NCBI GenBank assembly: GCA_003024785.1
Contig: PUQB01000198.1
Span: 229,224 to 293,223 of the forward strand
Length of the DNA: 64,000 bases
Source: Selaginella tamariscina
Taxonomy: Eukaryota; Streptophyta; Lycopodiopsida; Selaginellales; Selaginellaceae
Direction: 5' to 3'
The notes below the pieces were generated by a model, which did no database searches, was not told the DNA's origin, and saw only the letters and a list, made by a program, of their open reading frames with translations. The translations under genes were made by a program, and so were the position numbers. Shown piece by piece: positions 21,961 to 35,700 of the stretch (within the stretch, counting starts at the first letter, position 1; every line of letters begins with the position of its first letter).

Positions 21961-24355
21961 TGCCATGCCAAAGTATTTTGTACAACTTGTGGACCTGTCA
22001 TAGTCTTTGATTTTCTTGTACAAGCTCAATTAATTTTTTCTCTTTTAACTCTCTCAAATTATTGTATATGTGATAATTAAACTCTTTCAAATTATTGTGT
22101 TAGAATATTCTTAGGAGTTTATAGAATGGGAGTTGAAAAGTTAAGGTGGTTGTCATATAAGATTTAAGATGGTAATTGACGATACATGTTTAAGATTTAG
22201 AACAATTGTTAAATATGATTTAGGATAGTTCTTGGATATGATTTAGGATGGGCATTGACAAGACGATTTAAAATGATTGTTGAATAAATTTTAAGATGAT
22301 CGTTAATGGATCGTTCATAACATACAGACACACGTACTGACACATAGACACACACAATAAACTGATTATATAAGATAAGGATGGGTAAAAGCACTAAGCA
22401 AATCTACATATAAAACTCATCAACATGTAGGTAATAACAATCAACCTTTAAAATAAAAAGTAAAATCATTTTAAAAATTATGACATGTTATACGGTTTTA
22501 CTTCTACATAGTCTTAGTTATGCATTTCATATCCATACTTGTATGTTTATAGTACATATGTAGGCCTTTTAGATGTTGTATATTGCTAGTCTTTCACATA
22601 TTTTTCTTATCCCAAGTATCTTTATTTTTTTACCACCTCAATATCATATCTTTTATCTTTTGTCTTCTATAATAACATTTGTTTGATTGTAAAATTTTAA
22701 ATACCACGGTTCACATTAATTACAAGTCTTGTCTTGTCGCAAATATTAGACAAAATATATTCTTACATTGCATTGTATACTCTACACACCTCGTATTCAA
22801 AAATGTTTACTATATATAATCATCTCAAAAGTCACCCAATGTGCAAACATATTAATGAGTTGAAGTATATCATAAGAATCTATCATAATTGAATAAGTTA
22901 AAATCTATTTCAATCTTAACTTCATTTAAAAAAAATTAATTATAAAAATATTTAGATATTACACCACTTAAGATAAAAAGAATGAAATATATACTGAATA
23001 AAACATACATAAAATAATTTTAAATTTAAAATTATATATGTTATTACCATTTTACAAAAATTCCATTTACACAATATTACATTCACACATGTAAATCAAT
23101 GTGAAAATACAATATGTTATTTTCCTATTTTATTTACAAATTGATTAACATGAGATGTTATTAAAATATTTTAATTCTATTGTATATATGTTAGTTTAAA
23201 CAAAGTTTATTGTAAACTAAGTATACTTCAATATCAAAAATATAATATATAGTATGCATATGCTTGTCAATGGATGTACATGTATATTTATATTAAGTAT
23301 ATACTAAGGATATGTGTCACGGATGGTTTAAATTTTATTTTAATTAAATTTATTTTTAAAAATTATAATTGTGAAAAGCTAAAATATATTATTAATATTC
23401 TATATTTAAATTTACTAGGTTTCAATACAAATGATCTGATATATCTCAATTGAATTGGCTTAAGTTTTTTTTTAGATCATTATAAATATTTATCTATGTG
23501 TTTAATGTAAATTGTGGCTTCACATGAGAACAAATGCTCCACCATTTCAATTTTTAATATAAATGTTTTTAAAATATTCTCACAACCTTACAATACGTAT
23601 AGTTTGAAGTAAAAATTGTGTGTTTTAGGTTATCCTCTACTATTCCAAGCTTTAGTTGTACATGTAAAGGTGTAATAAATTATTTTTTTAAGCTCAAATT
23701 ATGTGTGAAAGAAAATATATAAAGCAAGCTCCTTATATATATAGGTATTTATATACTTTAAATAAAAAATTATTAGTATATTGTAATATTATACTATTTA
23801 TTTTTTGAATAGAATTATTACTCATATAAAACATCCACTTCCACCACCAATTAATTTTATTAAGTTAAGAGTTAACTAAATTCTTATCCCACCAATTTAG
23901 TTAAGTTAAAATTTAATAAATTATGTTAATTCAAACTTTACAAGATTCTAATAAATAAGTATCTTCCCACCAAAGTCAAGTTAAATTAAATTTTTTTTAA
24001 AACATTACAAAATTTAATAAGTGCTCTGGGCACACATTAAGTTACCAGATTAAGATTAGGGTTTAAATTGACTTTTAAATTAAGCTATAAAAACAGGAGA
24101 AGAAGTATTATTTACTCTAACTTTAAAAATTAATTATTGTTACTTATTAAACAGATGTTGCATAAAAATATATAATGTACAGTTGCCCTAAACCCTTCAT
24201 GTTAGGGTTTAGTGATCAAATAAGTCGTTAAGTTCAAACTCCCGTAGACATAAGAAAAGCATGCAAAAAATATTTATTTGTAAAAAGGTGATTACTTATT
24301 CGAGTATATACATATATTATAAAAAACTTAAATTTCTGTATGCATGTAATTTTAA

Positions 24356-24392
<37 letters not shown>

Positions 24393-24591
24393 ATATATAT
24401 ATATGTACATTAATTTACTAATGTTTGTATATATATGTTTGCACCGTATAAACTACATTACACGTGTGAGACGTGGTAAAGTTTTCAAATTTGGCGCTTC
24501 TTCTTGTCAGTCTGAGCAAGAATCTTTAGGTTTGTTCTGCAACAGCGGAAAACAAGGATTTGTCACAAGATCAATCAAGAAATCCAAAGAA
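21961..24591. other. AT-rich spacer upstream of the kinesin gene
   Basis: No gene is supported. It contains a small fragment of the LTR-like family near 24180-24240 (TGCCCTAAACCCTTCATG) and an (AT)n microsatellite at about 24355-24403. Confidence 0.55.
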
Positions 24592-25397
24592 ATGCACCCT
24601 CAATCTCCTCCATCAAGATCGTGCACCACTAACAAGGCGCCGCACAAGAATCCCAAGGAGAACAGCAGCAGATTTCCTTTGAATCGCGTCCCTCTGGCAG
24701 AAAGAACAATGGAGATCAACTGCCGTGAGCAGGAACCTGTGAAGAAGATCAATTTGCATGACAGTGGAGTCAAGGTATGATAAACATTGAACAATGTTGT
24801 GGGTTCAGAGAATCCACGATTGTTTAGGTTGTTGTGAGGGTGAGGCCGCTAAATAAAAGGGAACAAGAGGAAGGAGCAGCTAGGATTGTCTATTCTGTTT
24901 CACATGATTGCATTGCCATTGAGCATCAATTATACACATTCGATGGAATTGCTGGCGAGAATTCTACCCAGGTGAGCTATATAAACCAATGTTTTATATA
25001 CGAGTGTGTGTGCGCGCGGCGCGTGCGTGTTGAGTATGAGGTATTAAACTGTTATTATAAATGTATGGGTACGTTTAATACTCCCTGTATGTTACACATA
25101 TACTAAGTATCTTCTAATAAATACAGCAAGATGTATTCGAGCTGGTAGGTTTGCCAATGGTAGAGCATTGTGTTGCTGGATTTAATAGCTCCATCTTCGC
25201 CTTTGGCCAGGTCTCTCTCTTTTCTCTCTCTCTCTCTATATATATATAAAGCGTTAATGTAGACTGGAAGTGGAAAGACTTACACAATGTGGGGGACTGT
25301 CCTTGAACTAAACTCGGGTATGTACTTGAGTGACAATACAGGACTGGCACCTAAGGTGTTCAAGAAACTCTTTCCCTTGATTCAACAGGTGATTCAT

Positions 25398-25432
<35 letters not shown>

Positions 25433-27985
25433 CATGTGTGTGTGGGTATATATATGTATATGTACATATTGGAATATGTTCAGTATACATGACAGGAGGA
25501 ACGAGGTGGTCAGGACGAAGTACATTATGAATGCAGGTGCTCCTTTCTAGAGGTTTGTGCTATGCACACACACAACACACACATGTATCCATGTTATGTA
25601 TGTGCATTCATGTTCTAAGCTAACTCTTTCGACACAGATTTACAATGAACAAATCAAAGATTTTTAGAACCGACGGCAAAGAACCTCCAGGTATTATTCA
25701 GCTTGAAATATACATAATTCGTTTATTAAATTTTGTTAAGTTTTGAATTTCTTGAATAATTTATAGTTTAATAGATAAGAGAAGATGCAAAACTGGGTGT
25801 TTACATAGACAACCTCACTGAAGAACCTGTTTCAAGTGCTGAGGAGGCCAACTGTCTCTTGTTAAAGGTAATATGTGGTTGGTGCAGACATTTGTGTGTG
25901 TGTGTGTGTGCGAGTGCAGATGTGTGTGTCTAACATATGTGACCTCTCATATATAGTTACTAATTAGATTAGTACAGGGTTTAGCAAACAGGAGAGTAGG
26001 TTCCACTGGAGCTAACTACGAAAGCTCACGTTCACACTGTGTTTTTACCTGCATTATAGAACGACATTCAAAGGTTAGCTTTACATTCACATGCATAACT
26101 AAGAGCTCTCTCTCTCTCTCTCTCGTGCGTGCGTGTGTGCGTGTGTACAATTGTATATGGATGTATGTATATATTAACAATATGTTTATTAGAATTTACA
26201 TGATGGAACTAGCAGTATAAAGAGCAGCAAGATTAATCTGGTCGATCTTGCTGGATCAGAACGCCAAAAGCAAACTGGTGCAGCTGGAGAAAGACTCAAA
26301 GAGGCTGGCAATATCAATCGTTCCCTCTCACAACTGGGGTAATACATAAAGATATATGTGTGTGTGTGTGTGTATAGATGTATTTATACATTTATATGCA
26401 TACAACACACATATACATACACATTCATACATGTCATATGTATAATATGTGTCCTTTCGCACAGGAACGTGATCAATATATTAGCAGACATTGCGTTGAC
26501 AGGAAAGCAAAGACACGTACCATACCGGGATTCTCGTCTCACATTTCTTCTACAAGAATCCTTAGGTGGAAACTCTCAACTGGCTGTTGTATGTGCAATA
26601 TCGCCAGCAAGCAGGTTTTTATTTTTCCTCATGTGTGTACGTGCGTGCGTGTAGGCGTGCGCACGTTCATGTATTGGTCCATATACAAGCAGCTTTATAT
26701 GATATTATTATATTATAGTTTTAGTATACTACACACACACACACACACACACACAAACTCTTAATAACATACTCGTGCAGCTGTAGAAATGAGACACAGA
26801 GCACTTTAAGGTTTGCACAGAGAGCCAAAAACATTCAAAACAAAGCGGTTGTTAATGAGGAGACTACTACAGACGCAAACTTCCTCCGTGAACAGATCCG
26901 GCAGCTGAAAGTAAGTGTCAAATTCACACACACACACACACACACACAAGCAGCGTTATATAGACAAACACAAAGTACATGTACACATACACAGAAACAC
27001 AGAACCTATGTAAACAACTGACATTGAACGTTGCAGCATGAGCTTAGAAAGATCAAAGAATTAAAATATACCTTTGAACCAGGCGTTACAAGTACACTTC
27101 CTAATTGGCACAGAGGTGGTATATTATGATATTTACATAATTAAATTATAGCTTAGATATATCTATGTATGTATGTGTATATACAATCCTTTATGTGTGT
27201 GTGTGTGTGTATGCAGAGAGATACATTAGAAGTGCCATTTGATGAGTCGAAGGTGCCCCAAGATTCTTCTCAAAGCAGCGACATAGAAAGCGAGTACAGT
27301 CAAAGTTCAATAGTCAACGATCAAAACTCAACAGTCAACTGCACGAGGTCAACGGCCAACAGTCAACCGGATGTTGACTGGATATCCATAGCCAAAAAGC
27401 TTCAAAAGGAGGTGGAAGAGTACGAGGCTCAAGTTACTTACGAAGGTGAATGCTTACAAGGGTTGCGGCAAGCTCATGCAAAGGTATATGCACATCATAT
27501 GTGTGTGTGTGCGCGCGTGATGTAATACATGAACACATATAGATACTCGAGGAATATACGGATCTTCAGGAAAGCCACGTTACACTATTGGCTCAACACA
27601 GGACTCTACGTGAGAGGGCAAAGCAAACACTTGTAAGACTCAGAAATATTATCTAATTAATTATTAAATGAATTAATTATATTTCAAATTTAAATTAGTT
27701 TAATGCAATGCAGGACATGGAGAAGCATATAACACTTGCTTTATGTCCAATGTGCCACATGGCAAACCGTGTAAGTTTCCAGTTTAACGAGGAAATTAAC
27801 TAGATGTTTAAGTTATGGTATTTTATTTAAATATATTACTACCCCTCTCACACACACGCATGTATTATATATGTGTATATATATATATGCACTATATAGC
27901 AAAAAACGAAAGGGAACAACGACAAGCAAACCATCCGTTACGTTTTTGTCGTGAAGAATTTACGTGTGACTTATTGCAAAATTAA
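24592..27985 (+). CDS. Kinesin-12-like motor protein, short form
   Basis: About 16 exons with GT-AG introns encode a plus-end type kinesin motor: [13 protein letters not shown]-loop [13 protein letters not shown], switch [19 protein letters not shown], switch [15 protein letters not shown] and [13 protein letters not shown]. Exon ends include 24774, 24971, 25210, 25388, 25552, 25690, 25867, 26073, 26338, 26614 and 26910. The wording around MWG and [15 protein letters not shown] resembles plant kinesin-12 (phragmoplast-orienting/PAKRP1). The neck is followed by a Ser/Asn-rich stretch and a short coiled coil ([14 protein letters not shown]), then [11 protein letters not shown]. The total is about 580 residues, far below the usual 1000 or more, so the long tail is missing or unrecognised. 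Exon 6 (25638-25690) is one base short within TTTTT and reads a false stop; restoring the frame gives the expected family motif. Presumed role is cytokinesis or microtubule transport. Confidence 0.85.
25401..25442. repeat. (GT)n microsatellite in a kinesin intron
   Basis: Simple GT run soon after a donor site. Similar TG, CA or CT runs lie in other introns of this gene at about 25894-25914, 26103-26123, 26358-26372, 26729-26754, 26923-26948 and 27195-27210. Confidence 0.85.
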
Positions 27986-28515
27986 ATTAATCTATTTAAA
28001 TAATTTAACAAATAAAAAGTAAATAATATTGTTAAAAGACTGAAGTTAATATATAGTTATTAGCTGATTAGTTAAATATCATTAAAACTAATTACCATGC
28101 GTTTGGTATGTACTTTAGTACATTCTTTTGTAATTGAGTAGATTCTTCACACCTCTAACGTGACCTACACAAACGCACACACACGTGTACACACATAACG
28201 TACAGGTATACACGTCATAATACATATATAATATTCCTTTTTCTTCTAAAAACTGATAGTCATCACTCAATCATGCTCATCGTCGTTTTCACATATAATA
28301 TGTGTTGTGTGTGCGTGAGCACCTACTTAAAGTGTCACACGTCAGCGTATCCGACATGTATAAACGAAAGGAATATACTGAGAATACATTTCTGGAAACG
28401 GACATGAATGTATCATGATGTGCTATATATAATAATTAGTATAATTTATATGTATGATATTTTCTAACTACATATATATACAGTTAAACATACACGCAAA
28501 ACATATCTTCCCAGA

Positions 28516-29213
28516 ATGCTCTCTGCAGTGTGTAGGCATGTTAATCCCGAAGCTATGCACGCAGTGAGAATTGCGCGGTTCAGAGCGTGCAGCTTCCACA
28601 AGAACATACGAAGAGCTACAACTGTGCGGTTCAGGGTGGATGATTCCGAGCATGGTTTAGTTAAACCCGGCAGGTTTAAGGGGCTAAACATCGAGCTGAG
28701 CAGCTGGGGACTGGCAAATATCGATGGATATGGGAACTTCAGGGGCGGAAATGACGATGATGGTAACAATGGGAAAGGAAGACGCGGTGATGGAGATAAT
28801 AGGTACTATTTTGTATTTTATTTTTCATATTTTTTATTTAATTATTTTTTTATATGGATTTATTTAAACGTACAGTGAGGAGAAGAAGTTTTCATACATG
28901 AACTGGAGTGTGATTACGTTATCTGCACTCCATTTGCTGTTTTGCATAATGAAATGTATGAGAAATGGTTCGAGGATTGTGTTCTTTGGAATCGAACTCT
29001 GGCTGATTTCTGTTTGGGCAACTTCTGCACTTTTTATAATCTTGTAAGTTTTTTTTTTTTATTAATTAAAAATAATTTTTACTTCTTTTATTAAATTAAT
29101 AATTTACATACACACATTGCTTCTGCAGAGGTGCAGGTAGTGGTATTTATCTGGATACCTGTCTATTGGGATTGTTTGCTGCCGTTTTAGGGACAGGTAC
29201 GTTGAGTTTTAAA

Positions 29214-29254
<41 letters not shown>

Positions 29255-29391
29255 TAGTATTTTTTTATTATCTGAAAAATCTTTATTAATTAATTAACTT
29301 ATAAGCAGGTGAGACATTTGTTCGTATACATAAACAGTCTTCAAGTTTTGGGGGTAGCAAAAGAGATGAGATTTTACATATTAGAATGTAA
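28516..29391 (+). CDS. Unrecognised four-exon membrane protein, possibly organelle-targeted
   Basis: Exons 28516-28802, 28876-29043, 29129-29196 and 29309-29391 join with consistent phases and end at TAA 29389-29391, giving about 201 residues. The N-terminus is basic and low in acidic residues (HAVRIARFRACSFHKNIRRA), like a plastid or mitochondrial transit peptide. A Gly/Asp/Asn-rich linker (RGGNDDDGNNGKGRRGDGD) follows. Three hydrophobic segments come next: NWSVITLSALHLLFCI, IVFFGIELWLISVWATSALF and DTCLLGLFAAVLGTG. The tail is short and hydrophilic. No family is recognised. It ends 109 bp from the stop of the kinase gene on the other strand, so the two are convergent. Confidence 0.6.
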
Positions 29392-29500
29392 TATTAGATA
29401 ATTACTTTAGAGATTTACATGTGTTGTTTTTCACAAAACACACACACACACACACATGTAGGGACTTGTATGAACGTATGCTGTTTTACAATTAAAACCT

Positions 29501-31400
29501 CTAAACAAAGTGGTTTAAGGGGTATGAAGGTGACAACGGCTCAGGAATAAACTGTGGTAACTCCGATGCACCAGACAGAATATTCGCTACTTCAACCATT
29601 GAAGGCCTTGCTGCTGGACTTCTCTGTATGCATTGCAACGCAAGCATCACGCACTTCCTCGCCTGCTTATATCAGTCAGTACACTCTGTGTGTGTGCGCG
29701 TGCGTGCGTGTGTGTGTCCATAAATGAAAAGCTACAAGAACAGGACATCTACGAACCATTAATAAAGAATATACGGAAAGAACTGTGTACCACACACGTA
29801 CATGTTCTGTATACATGTATATCTCCACACACACACACATGTGTGCATATAAATGCAAAATGGCAAGCGTTACATAGGAAAGTCATATGAAAACAACAGT
29901 ATCCTCTGGGCACTTTAAAATTTGGAAATTATGTATATGTGTTATACAGGGATGGTTAATAATCAATTTAACAGTTAATAATGTTAAATAATATAATCAA
30001 CAATTCTTATGTTTTTAATGAATATCACATGTTATTAATAACATCCCATAACACACACACACACACTACCACTTTATGTGTAATGACAAGTGGTCCAATG
30101 TGTTAAAAGTGCAAGGAAACACGAAAAGTGTTACGAGAAAAACAACACAAGTGTGCTTCCTGTCTTTCGGCAGCTTAAATATTGGACTGTATACGCTACA
30201 CACGTACACACGCACACGCACACGCACACGCACAAGCACGCGTTACCTGCTCCTTTGAGAGCTCCTCACCAAGCTTGTCATCGACAAGCTCAAGAACATC
30301 TCCATGCTGAGCCAAATGCCTTGCCAAAGATGTCAAACTCGCACGCCCAAACTCGCTACTGTTCGAAATAACTTGCAAAGGTCTCCTTCCAGAGACAATA
30401 ACAAGCACCAACACACCAAAACTGTACACATCAGCCTTCTCGCACACATCCTCCGTACAGTACTCAGGAGCCGTATAACATATGGTCCCTCGCATACTAC
30501 TGTGGTTAGTTAACTCCCCACTAAACCACTGCTGTTTAGTAAACTCACCGCTCATGGAAGACCTCCTGTTCGATATACCGAGTTCTTTACTATACTTGAG
30601 CTCCCTGCTCTTGTTAGTGAGATCTTCAAGGTACTCTTCCTTCCACCACTCGCAGCTCTTCGTTAAACTCCCACTAAACCCCACTAAATCCCGATTAAGA
30701 CGATTTTTGCTCCATTGTTTAAACACTTTCCTCATCCCACGTAGCTTTACCAGCTTTGCCACTCTATAAGTCCCTGAAAGCTTCAGAAAACGGTACTTTT
30801 TTGACTTACTTGGCTTTCCCCATTCTCCACTTGTCCATTCCTTACTCTTTATCTCGCAAGAAAGCCAGTCTACTGTATAGTCCCTGGACGACGGGTATTG
30901 TGGTAGCTTGTAGTGCTAGTTTCCCTGTTTTTTACTTGCTCGTTTTCTAGTTTACCACTGTAATGAAATGAAAACTGCTGTGCGTCAATCTCATCCTCTT
31001 TCTCAGTTTGTTCATAATCCTGAGATGAATATATTAAATACTTGCACTGCACACACACGCGCGCGCGCTAACGAACCTCAGCGTACTCGTCGATCACTAT
31101 TGTGTTCTTTGTTCGGGCGAGTCCGAAGTCTGCGAGTTTTGCGTGGAACTCAGCATTAAGTAACACATTGCTCGGTTTCACATCTCCATGTATAACTGGC
31201 GGCTCACAAGTAGAGTGTAGAAAGGAGAGGGCCTTTGCAATGTCCAGAATGATGTTGTATCGCATATTCCAGTTCAACCTGGAGCCTTCGTTGCGGAACA
31301 GCACCTCTTGGAGACTCCTTTTCGACATATATTCATATATAAGGAGCCTTAAACACATACAAACCATTCACTCAGTATCATGCTATGTGCGTGTGCGTGC

Positions 31401-31445
<45 letters not shown>

Positions 31446-31568
31446 GATTCTATATAACAACACCTCTTGGAGACTCCTTTTTGACATATATTCACATATA
31501 AGGCTTAAACACATATAAACCATTCAGTCAGTATTATACTATATATACTTTTTAAGAGTGTGTGTGTG

Positions 31569-31606
<38 letters not shown>

Positions 31607-32586
31607 TCACATGTATGTTGCGCTCTTATCTATATGTATATATTTAACTACATATGCAACACACATTCACATGGATACATCTAAGTACCAGTTAACTAAC
31701 CTTGTATACAACCACCACCAATACGAATGTGTACATACATCTAGACATCTAAATAAACACGCACGCGCGTGCACACGCACACACAACACATATTTGTTAT
31801 GTTCTTACTAGCGTAACATCAATTATATGAACTAAACTCATATAAGTTTTTACTTAACTGTAACTTGGTACATATTATATATATATATACAAATACATTT
31901 ATATATATTTATTTAATTAATTACCTTTTTTTTCTTTCTGAGCAATATCCAATGAGCTTGACAATGTAGGGAGAAGATCCAATACTCGATAGAATAGACA
32001 TTTCATTTTGGAACTCCTTTTCACCTTGAAGGGACGAAGAATCTAAACTCTTCACTGCAGTATATTCTCCATTTCCGAACACTCCCTTGTAAACCGGCCC
32101 AAAACCACCTTGCCCCAGCTGTTTAAAACTATCACAACACACACGCACACACGCACACACGCTTGTGTTCTAGTTGTATTTATAATAACTACATGTGTTG
32201 AGATATGCGGAACACACTATAAGCACATGTATGTAATGTGTGTGTTGTACATGCTTGCAGGTAGTTGGGTGTGTGTATATATATGTAATATTATATATAC
32301 ACATACGCATCGGATTAGAATGTTAATTATCATTAATCACTATGACACACACGCACGCACGCACGCACACACACAATTTTACTTTGTTTTCGGAGCTGAA
32401 GGAATTCGTAGCAGATTTAAGCTCGCGATAAGTGAATTTACGGAGTGCTGTTGGATTAAAAGGGCTTGTTCTTTGAGACTTGAACTTGAAATAGAGTATA
32501 ACAAAAAACAATAAGAAAATTACTAAAAGAATTATTCCTCCACATATTGAAACCACATAGTTTGACATAAAACCATTATTGTACAT
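29501..32586 (-). CDS. Receptor-like protein kinase, At4g25390/At2g45590-like, non-RD
   Basis: Five exons are inferred: 32586-32383, 32118-31925, 31347-31077, about 31019-30247 and 29662-29501. A short N-terminus leads into one membrane span (SICGGIILLVIFLLFFVILYF) with no visible ectodomain, then FTYRELKSATNSFSSENK. The kinase has LGQGGFGPVYKG, the ATP lysine in AVKSL, HGDVKPSNVLL (Gly before Asp, so non-RD), ADFGLAR, APEYC and a subdomain XI ending QCIQRSPAARPSM. About 180 residues are inserted between DFG and APE, as in the Arabidopsis At4g25390/At2g45590 group (recalled from family knowledge). One frame break at about 30890-30905 equals one missing base. Probable plasma-membrane Ser/Thr kinase; ligand and pathway unknown. 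Confidence 0.85.
31300..31548. repeat. Duplicated exon-intron fragment in the kinase gene, about 88 bp x 2
   Basis: CACCTCTTGGAGACTCCTTT and the following 70 bp, covering the start of kinase exon 3 and its acceptor, occur at about 31300-31387 and again, diverged, at about 31461-31548 in the upstream intron. The two are separated by a (GT)n(GA)n run at 31399-31444. Confidence 0.8.
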
Positions 32587-32599
32587 ATTTTTTTAAAAA

Positions 32600-34960
32600 A
32601 AAAACAGAAATAAAACTCACTATTTCTGTGTCCAATTTACTCAAAGAACTTGTACATAATGTACATTACCTTGTAAAATCAATCATACACATATGCCCAC
32701 GCACACACACCTACATATAAAGCGTATGAGAATTATTCTTCATATTGTTCGAGAACCATTTCACACTCTCATGCATCTGCATGTGTAAGGTGAAGATGCA
32801 TTTAGTTAATGAATATATTCTTAGTACTGCATTGGATTTTGTAATATATTAACGCGACATGTATATGTGTATATATACTAAGCTGTGTGTATAATATATA
32901 TATATTTGTCATTTTCTGAATAGAACATGTGTACAGTATGCATGTCTATGTGTAGACAAAAGGTATATTTCGATTGTTCTTAATTAATTTCCTTGTTCCA
33001 AAGACTGACGGACTGTGACAGCCTTCTTCTTCTCGAAACCAACATGAATTAAACTAGATTAAGTTAATTATTATCTAAAGAATTTAATAAAAAAAAATTA
33101 TTTAATTTATATAAAATTCTTTATCTTACTTAATATGGATAAATAAATACTTACTGATCTGGGTGACATGAACAACAAACTAACTGAAGTTTATTAAGAA
33201 AAAATGAATTACTAACCATGCTTTTACTTATTTCATTAAACCGCTTAAAATATAAGTATGATATATATATATGTATACGCTGTATATATTATGGTGGGCC
33301 TTATATACATATATGTGTGTGTGTGTGTGTGTGTATTCAGTATATGATGTTTCATAATTTATTTATTGATAATCATAATTAACACACGTAACCATTGTGG
33401 AGTCTATGTTTGAGTGGGTTTTCTATAATAGTAAAATATTTAAGTATTATTATAAATATTAATTTGTATTTATTAAAAAGTGAAACGTGAATGTTTTTTT
33501 TAAATATTATGAAAATTTAAATATGGAAAGGATACATAGTTTACATTAGAATATTTTTACATAGGAATTTGTGTTTGTCCAGCGATTGAAACTTTACTAC
33601 CTGCATTGATTATAACTATACATTAAATAACATAACCAAAACGCCTCAAACACATGTTATTTGACACGTATAATCACGTGTTAATTATGTAGAAAACATT
33701 AAATAAATAAATAAATAAATTTTTTTATAATTTTTGTTTATATCTAAATTTCCTTAACATAACATATACATGACATGTGCCATTGCCATGTGTTTGCATA
33801 ATGACAATAAGAATAATAGTATAATACTACGGTGCACCACTTTCTAACAAATAAGGAAAATGTAGAGATATTTTTAAATATATTTTTTATACATGTAAAT
33901 TTTAAATATATTTAATTTGTTTATAAAAGGTGATTTCTAAAAGTTTAATATTAAATGACTGGGGCGGGTGCCATTATAGTATGCGTGAGTATCCTTATAT
34001 TTTAATAACAAATGTCGATGTGTCACAATGTGATGTTTACTATACCCTATGTAACAATTTAAATGGTCAATTGGTGGCATGCTAATCATAGGTAGAATAA
34101 GAGTTATCAAATCCCTGCTGGTTCTCTTTTTAAGTGTTGTATCAAGTTAAGTTATGTATTTATTTTACAACTAAACACTCATGTTAATGACAGAAGTCTT
34201 CCTCAATATGAAGAGCCAATACATATAGGTTGTCTATATGTGTGTGTGGGTGTGATGAATATGTGTGTACGAGAAATGTACGTGTCGATGAAAGTATACG
34301 AGTGTGTGTATGTGAAAGAGAGAGACCATTTGTGTTAATAAAAGTTGTATGTGCAGTTGCACGATGCATGTTGATGTGGCAGTCCATACAATTACATACA
34401 CATGGCTATATTGTTTCGTACACATGGCTGTACTGCTCACAAATTTCCCTGTCATTTGTAGAAAATCCATGTTCATGACTTAAAATTATGTGCTAAAAGG
34501 TTATATTATAGTGTCGTACATAATTTGTAAATGTTACAGGAGTTAAAAGATACCTTTTTTAGTCAAGATATACAAAGACCCAAAATGATATAATAATGAC
34601 TATTGATACATGAATAAAATTTAGAGCAACTAAAATATGCACTTTTCACGATCATTGATGTGAGTAACCAAAATATGCACAATTATAAAGTGTTTTTTAC
34701 ATAAAAGAAGACATGATGCACCATCTTCGGCATTGAAGATTTTCTTAAGCAAAAATCAAACTTAATGTTATAGTTTTTATTACGATTGCTCTTTATTTTA
34801 AAAATTAATTATTATTATTTATTGAATTATATTGATGGGTCATAAGTTAGCTTAATGCATTTAAGTATCTAGCAATAATTTGACTTAGTATTATTAAATA
34901 TTTATAAAAAACTCTAAGTGAAATTAACACTTAACATCTAGAAAATTCTCCCCTTTTTTT
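32600..34960. other. AT-rich spacer
   Basis: No supported gene; open frames near 34184-34478 are CA/TG-repeat driven. A (GT)n run sits at about 33314-33334. Confidence 0.5.
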
Positions 34961-34989
34961 GTCTTAATTAAATTCCTAATTGGTTTCTA

Positions 34990-35700
34990 TGAGTTAAATG
35001 AGTTGGATATGATTAGAAACACCCTAGGATTGCCCTAAACCCCTCATAGTAGGGTTTAAGGTAGGTTAAAACATTAAGTCATTTTACTTTGGGACTAGAA
35101 TTCCGTGCCATCCCACTTTATAAAACATGAAAATAGGGGGCTCTATCACATAAAATGAGTAGAGTATGTGTGGTGAAACATGACAATACTGAGAGGTGTC
35201 TAGTTCCTTCCTCCCCACTAACATAAGTTAAGGCCCACCATATGTACCACCCTAACTTTCAACATGTAAGGGTACGTCATACTCTAAGGGCAAGCCTACT
35301 CTTAGTGTTGATGAATTCATGTTATTATAATTGGGTATGCCACATCTAAGAAGTTAACTAACTTCTTAAGCCAATATGGCAAAGGGTCAATTAATGTTTA
35401 TTATGAGGCCTTTGGTCATGATGACCCAAGTCCGCTTGGGTCTTTGCCACATATCCCACAATCTTTACCTAGGTGGTCAACCCATTAGGTTAGAACAATA
35501 ACAATTAAGGCATGAGCTTGGGAAAGGATCTAAGTCTCATGTTTACTTGGGTATCTGAGCTAAATTCTTAGGATCATCTTAAAAGATTTAAGGTTACTCA
35601 CACATGGTGATGATACTAAATGGTCACTTAATAATCACATATTACCACGCATTGGTCTTTTCGGTTAAAACTTTGGCATTTGGTATCAAAGCCTATGTTT
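34990..35700 (+). repeat. LTR-like dispersed repeat, copy C, followed by a primer-binding-like site
   Basis: Homologous to 53550-54100 and 21480-21960. It ends next to TTGGTATCAAAGC at about 35684-35697, one base from the TGGTATCAGAGC primer-binding site for initiator-Met tRNA used by many plant LTR retrotransposons. It may be the 5' LTR of the element whose gag lies at about 38.3-38.7 kb. Confidence 0.55.

Noticed and set aside
24340-24591. Upstream extension of the kinesin N-terminus
   Set aside because: The frame runs back through an (AT)n microsatellite; the ATG at 24592 gives a plausible Ser/Pro/Lys-rich start, so the longer form is not supported.
29519-29662. Plus-strand exon GYEGDNGSGINCGN following the membrane-protein gene
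   Set aside because: The same bases read on the minus strand give the clear kinase subdomain XI (QCIQRSPAARPSM) with proper splice sites, so the plus reading is a shadow.
34184-34478. Overlapping frames on both strands
   Set aside because: Driven by CA/TG repeats; no family features.
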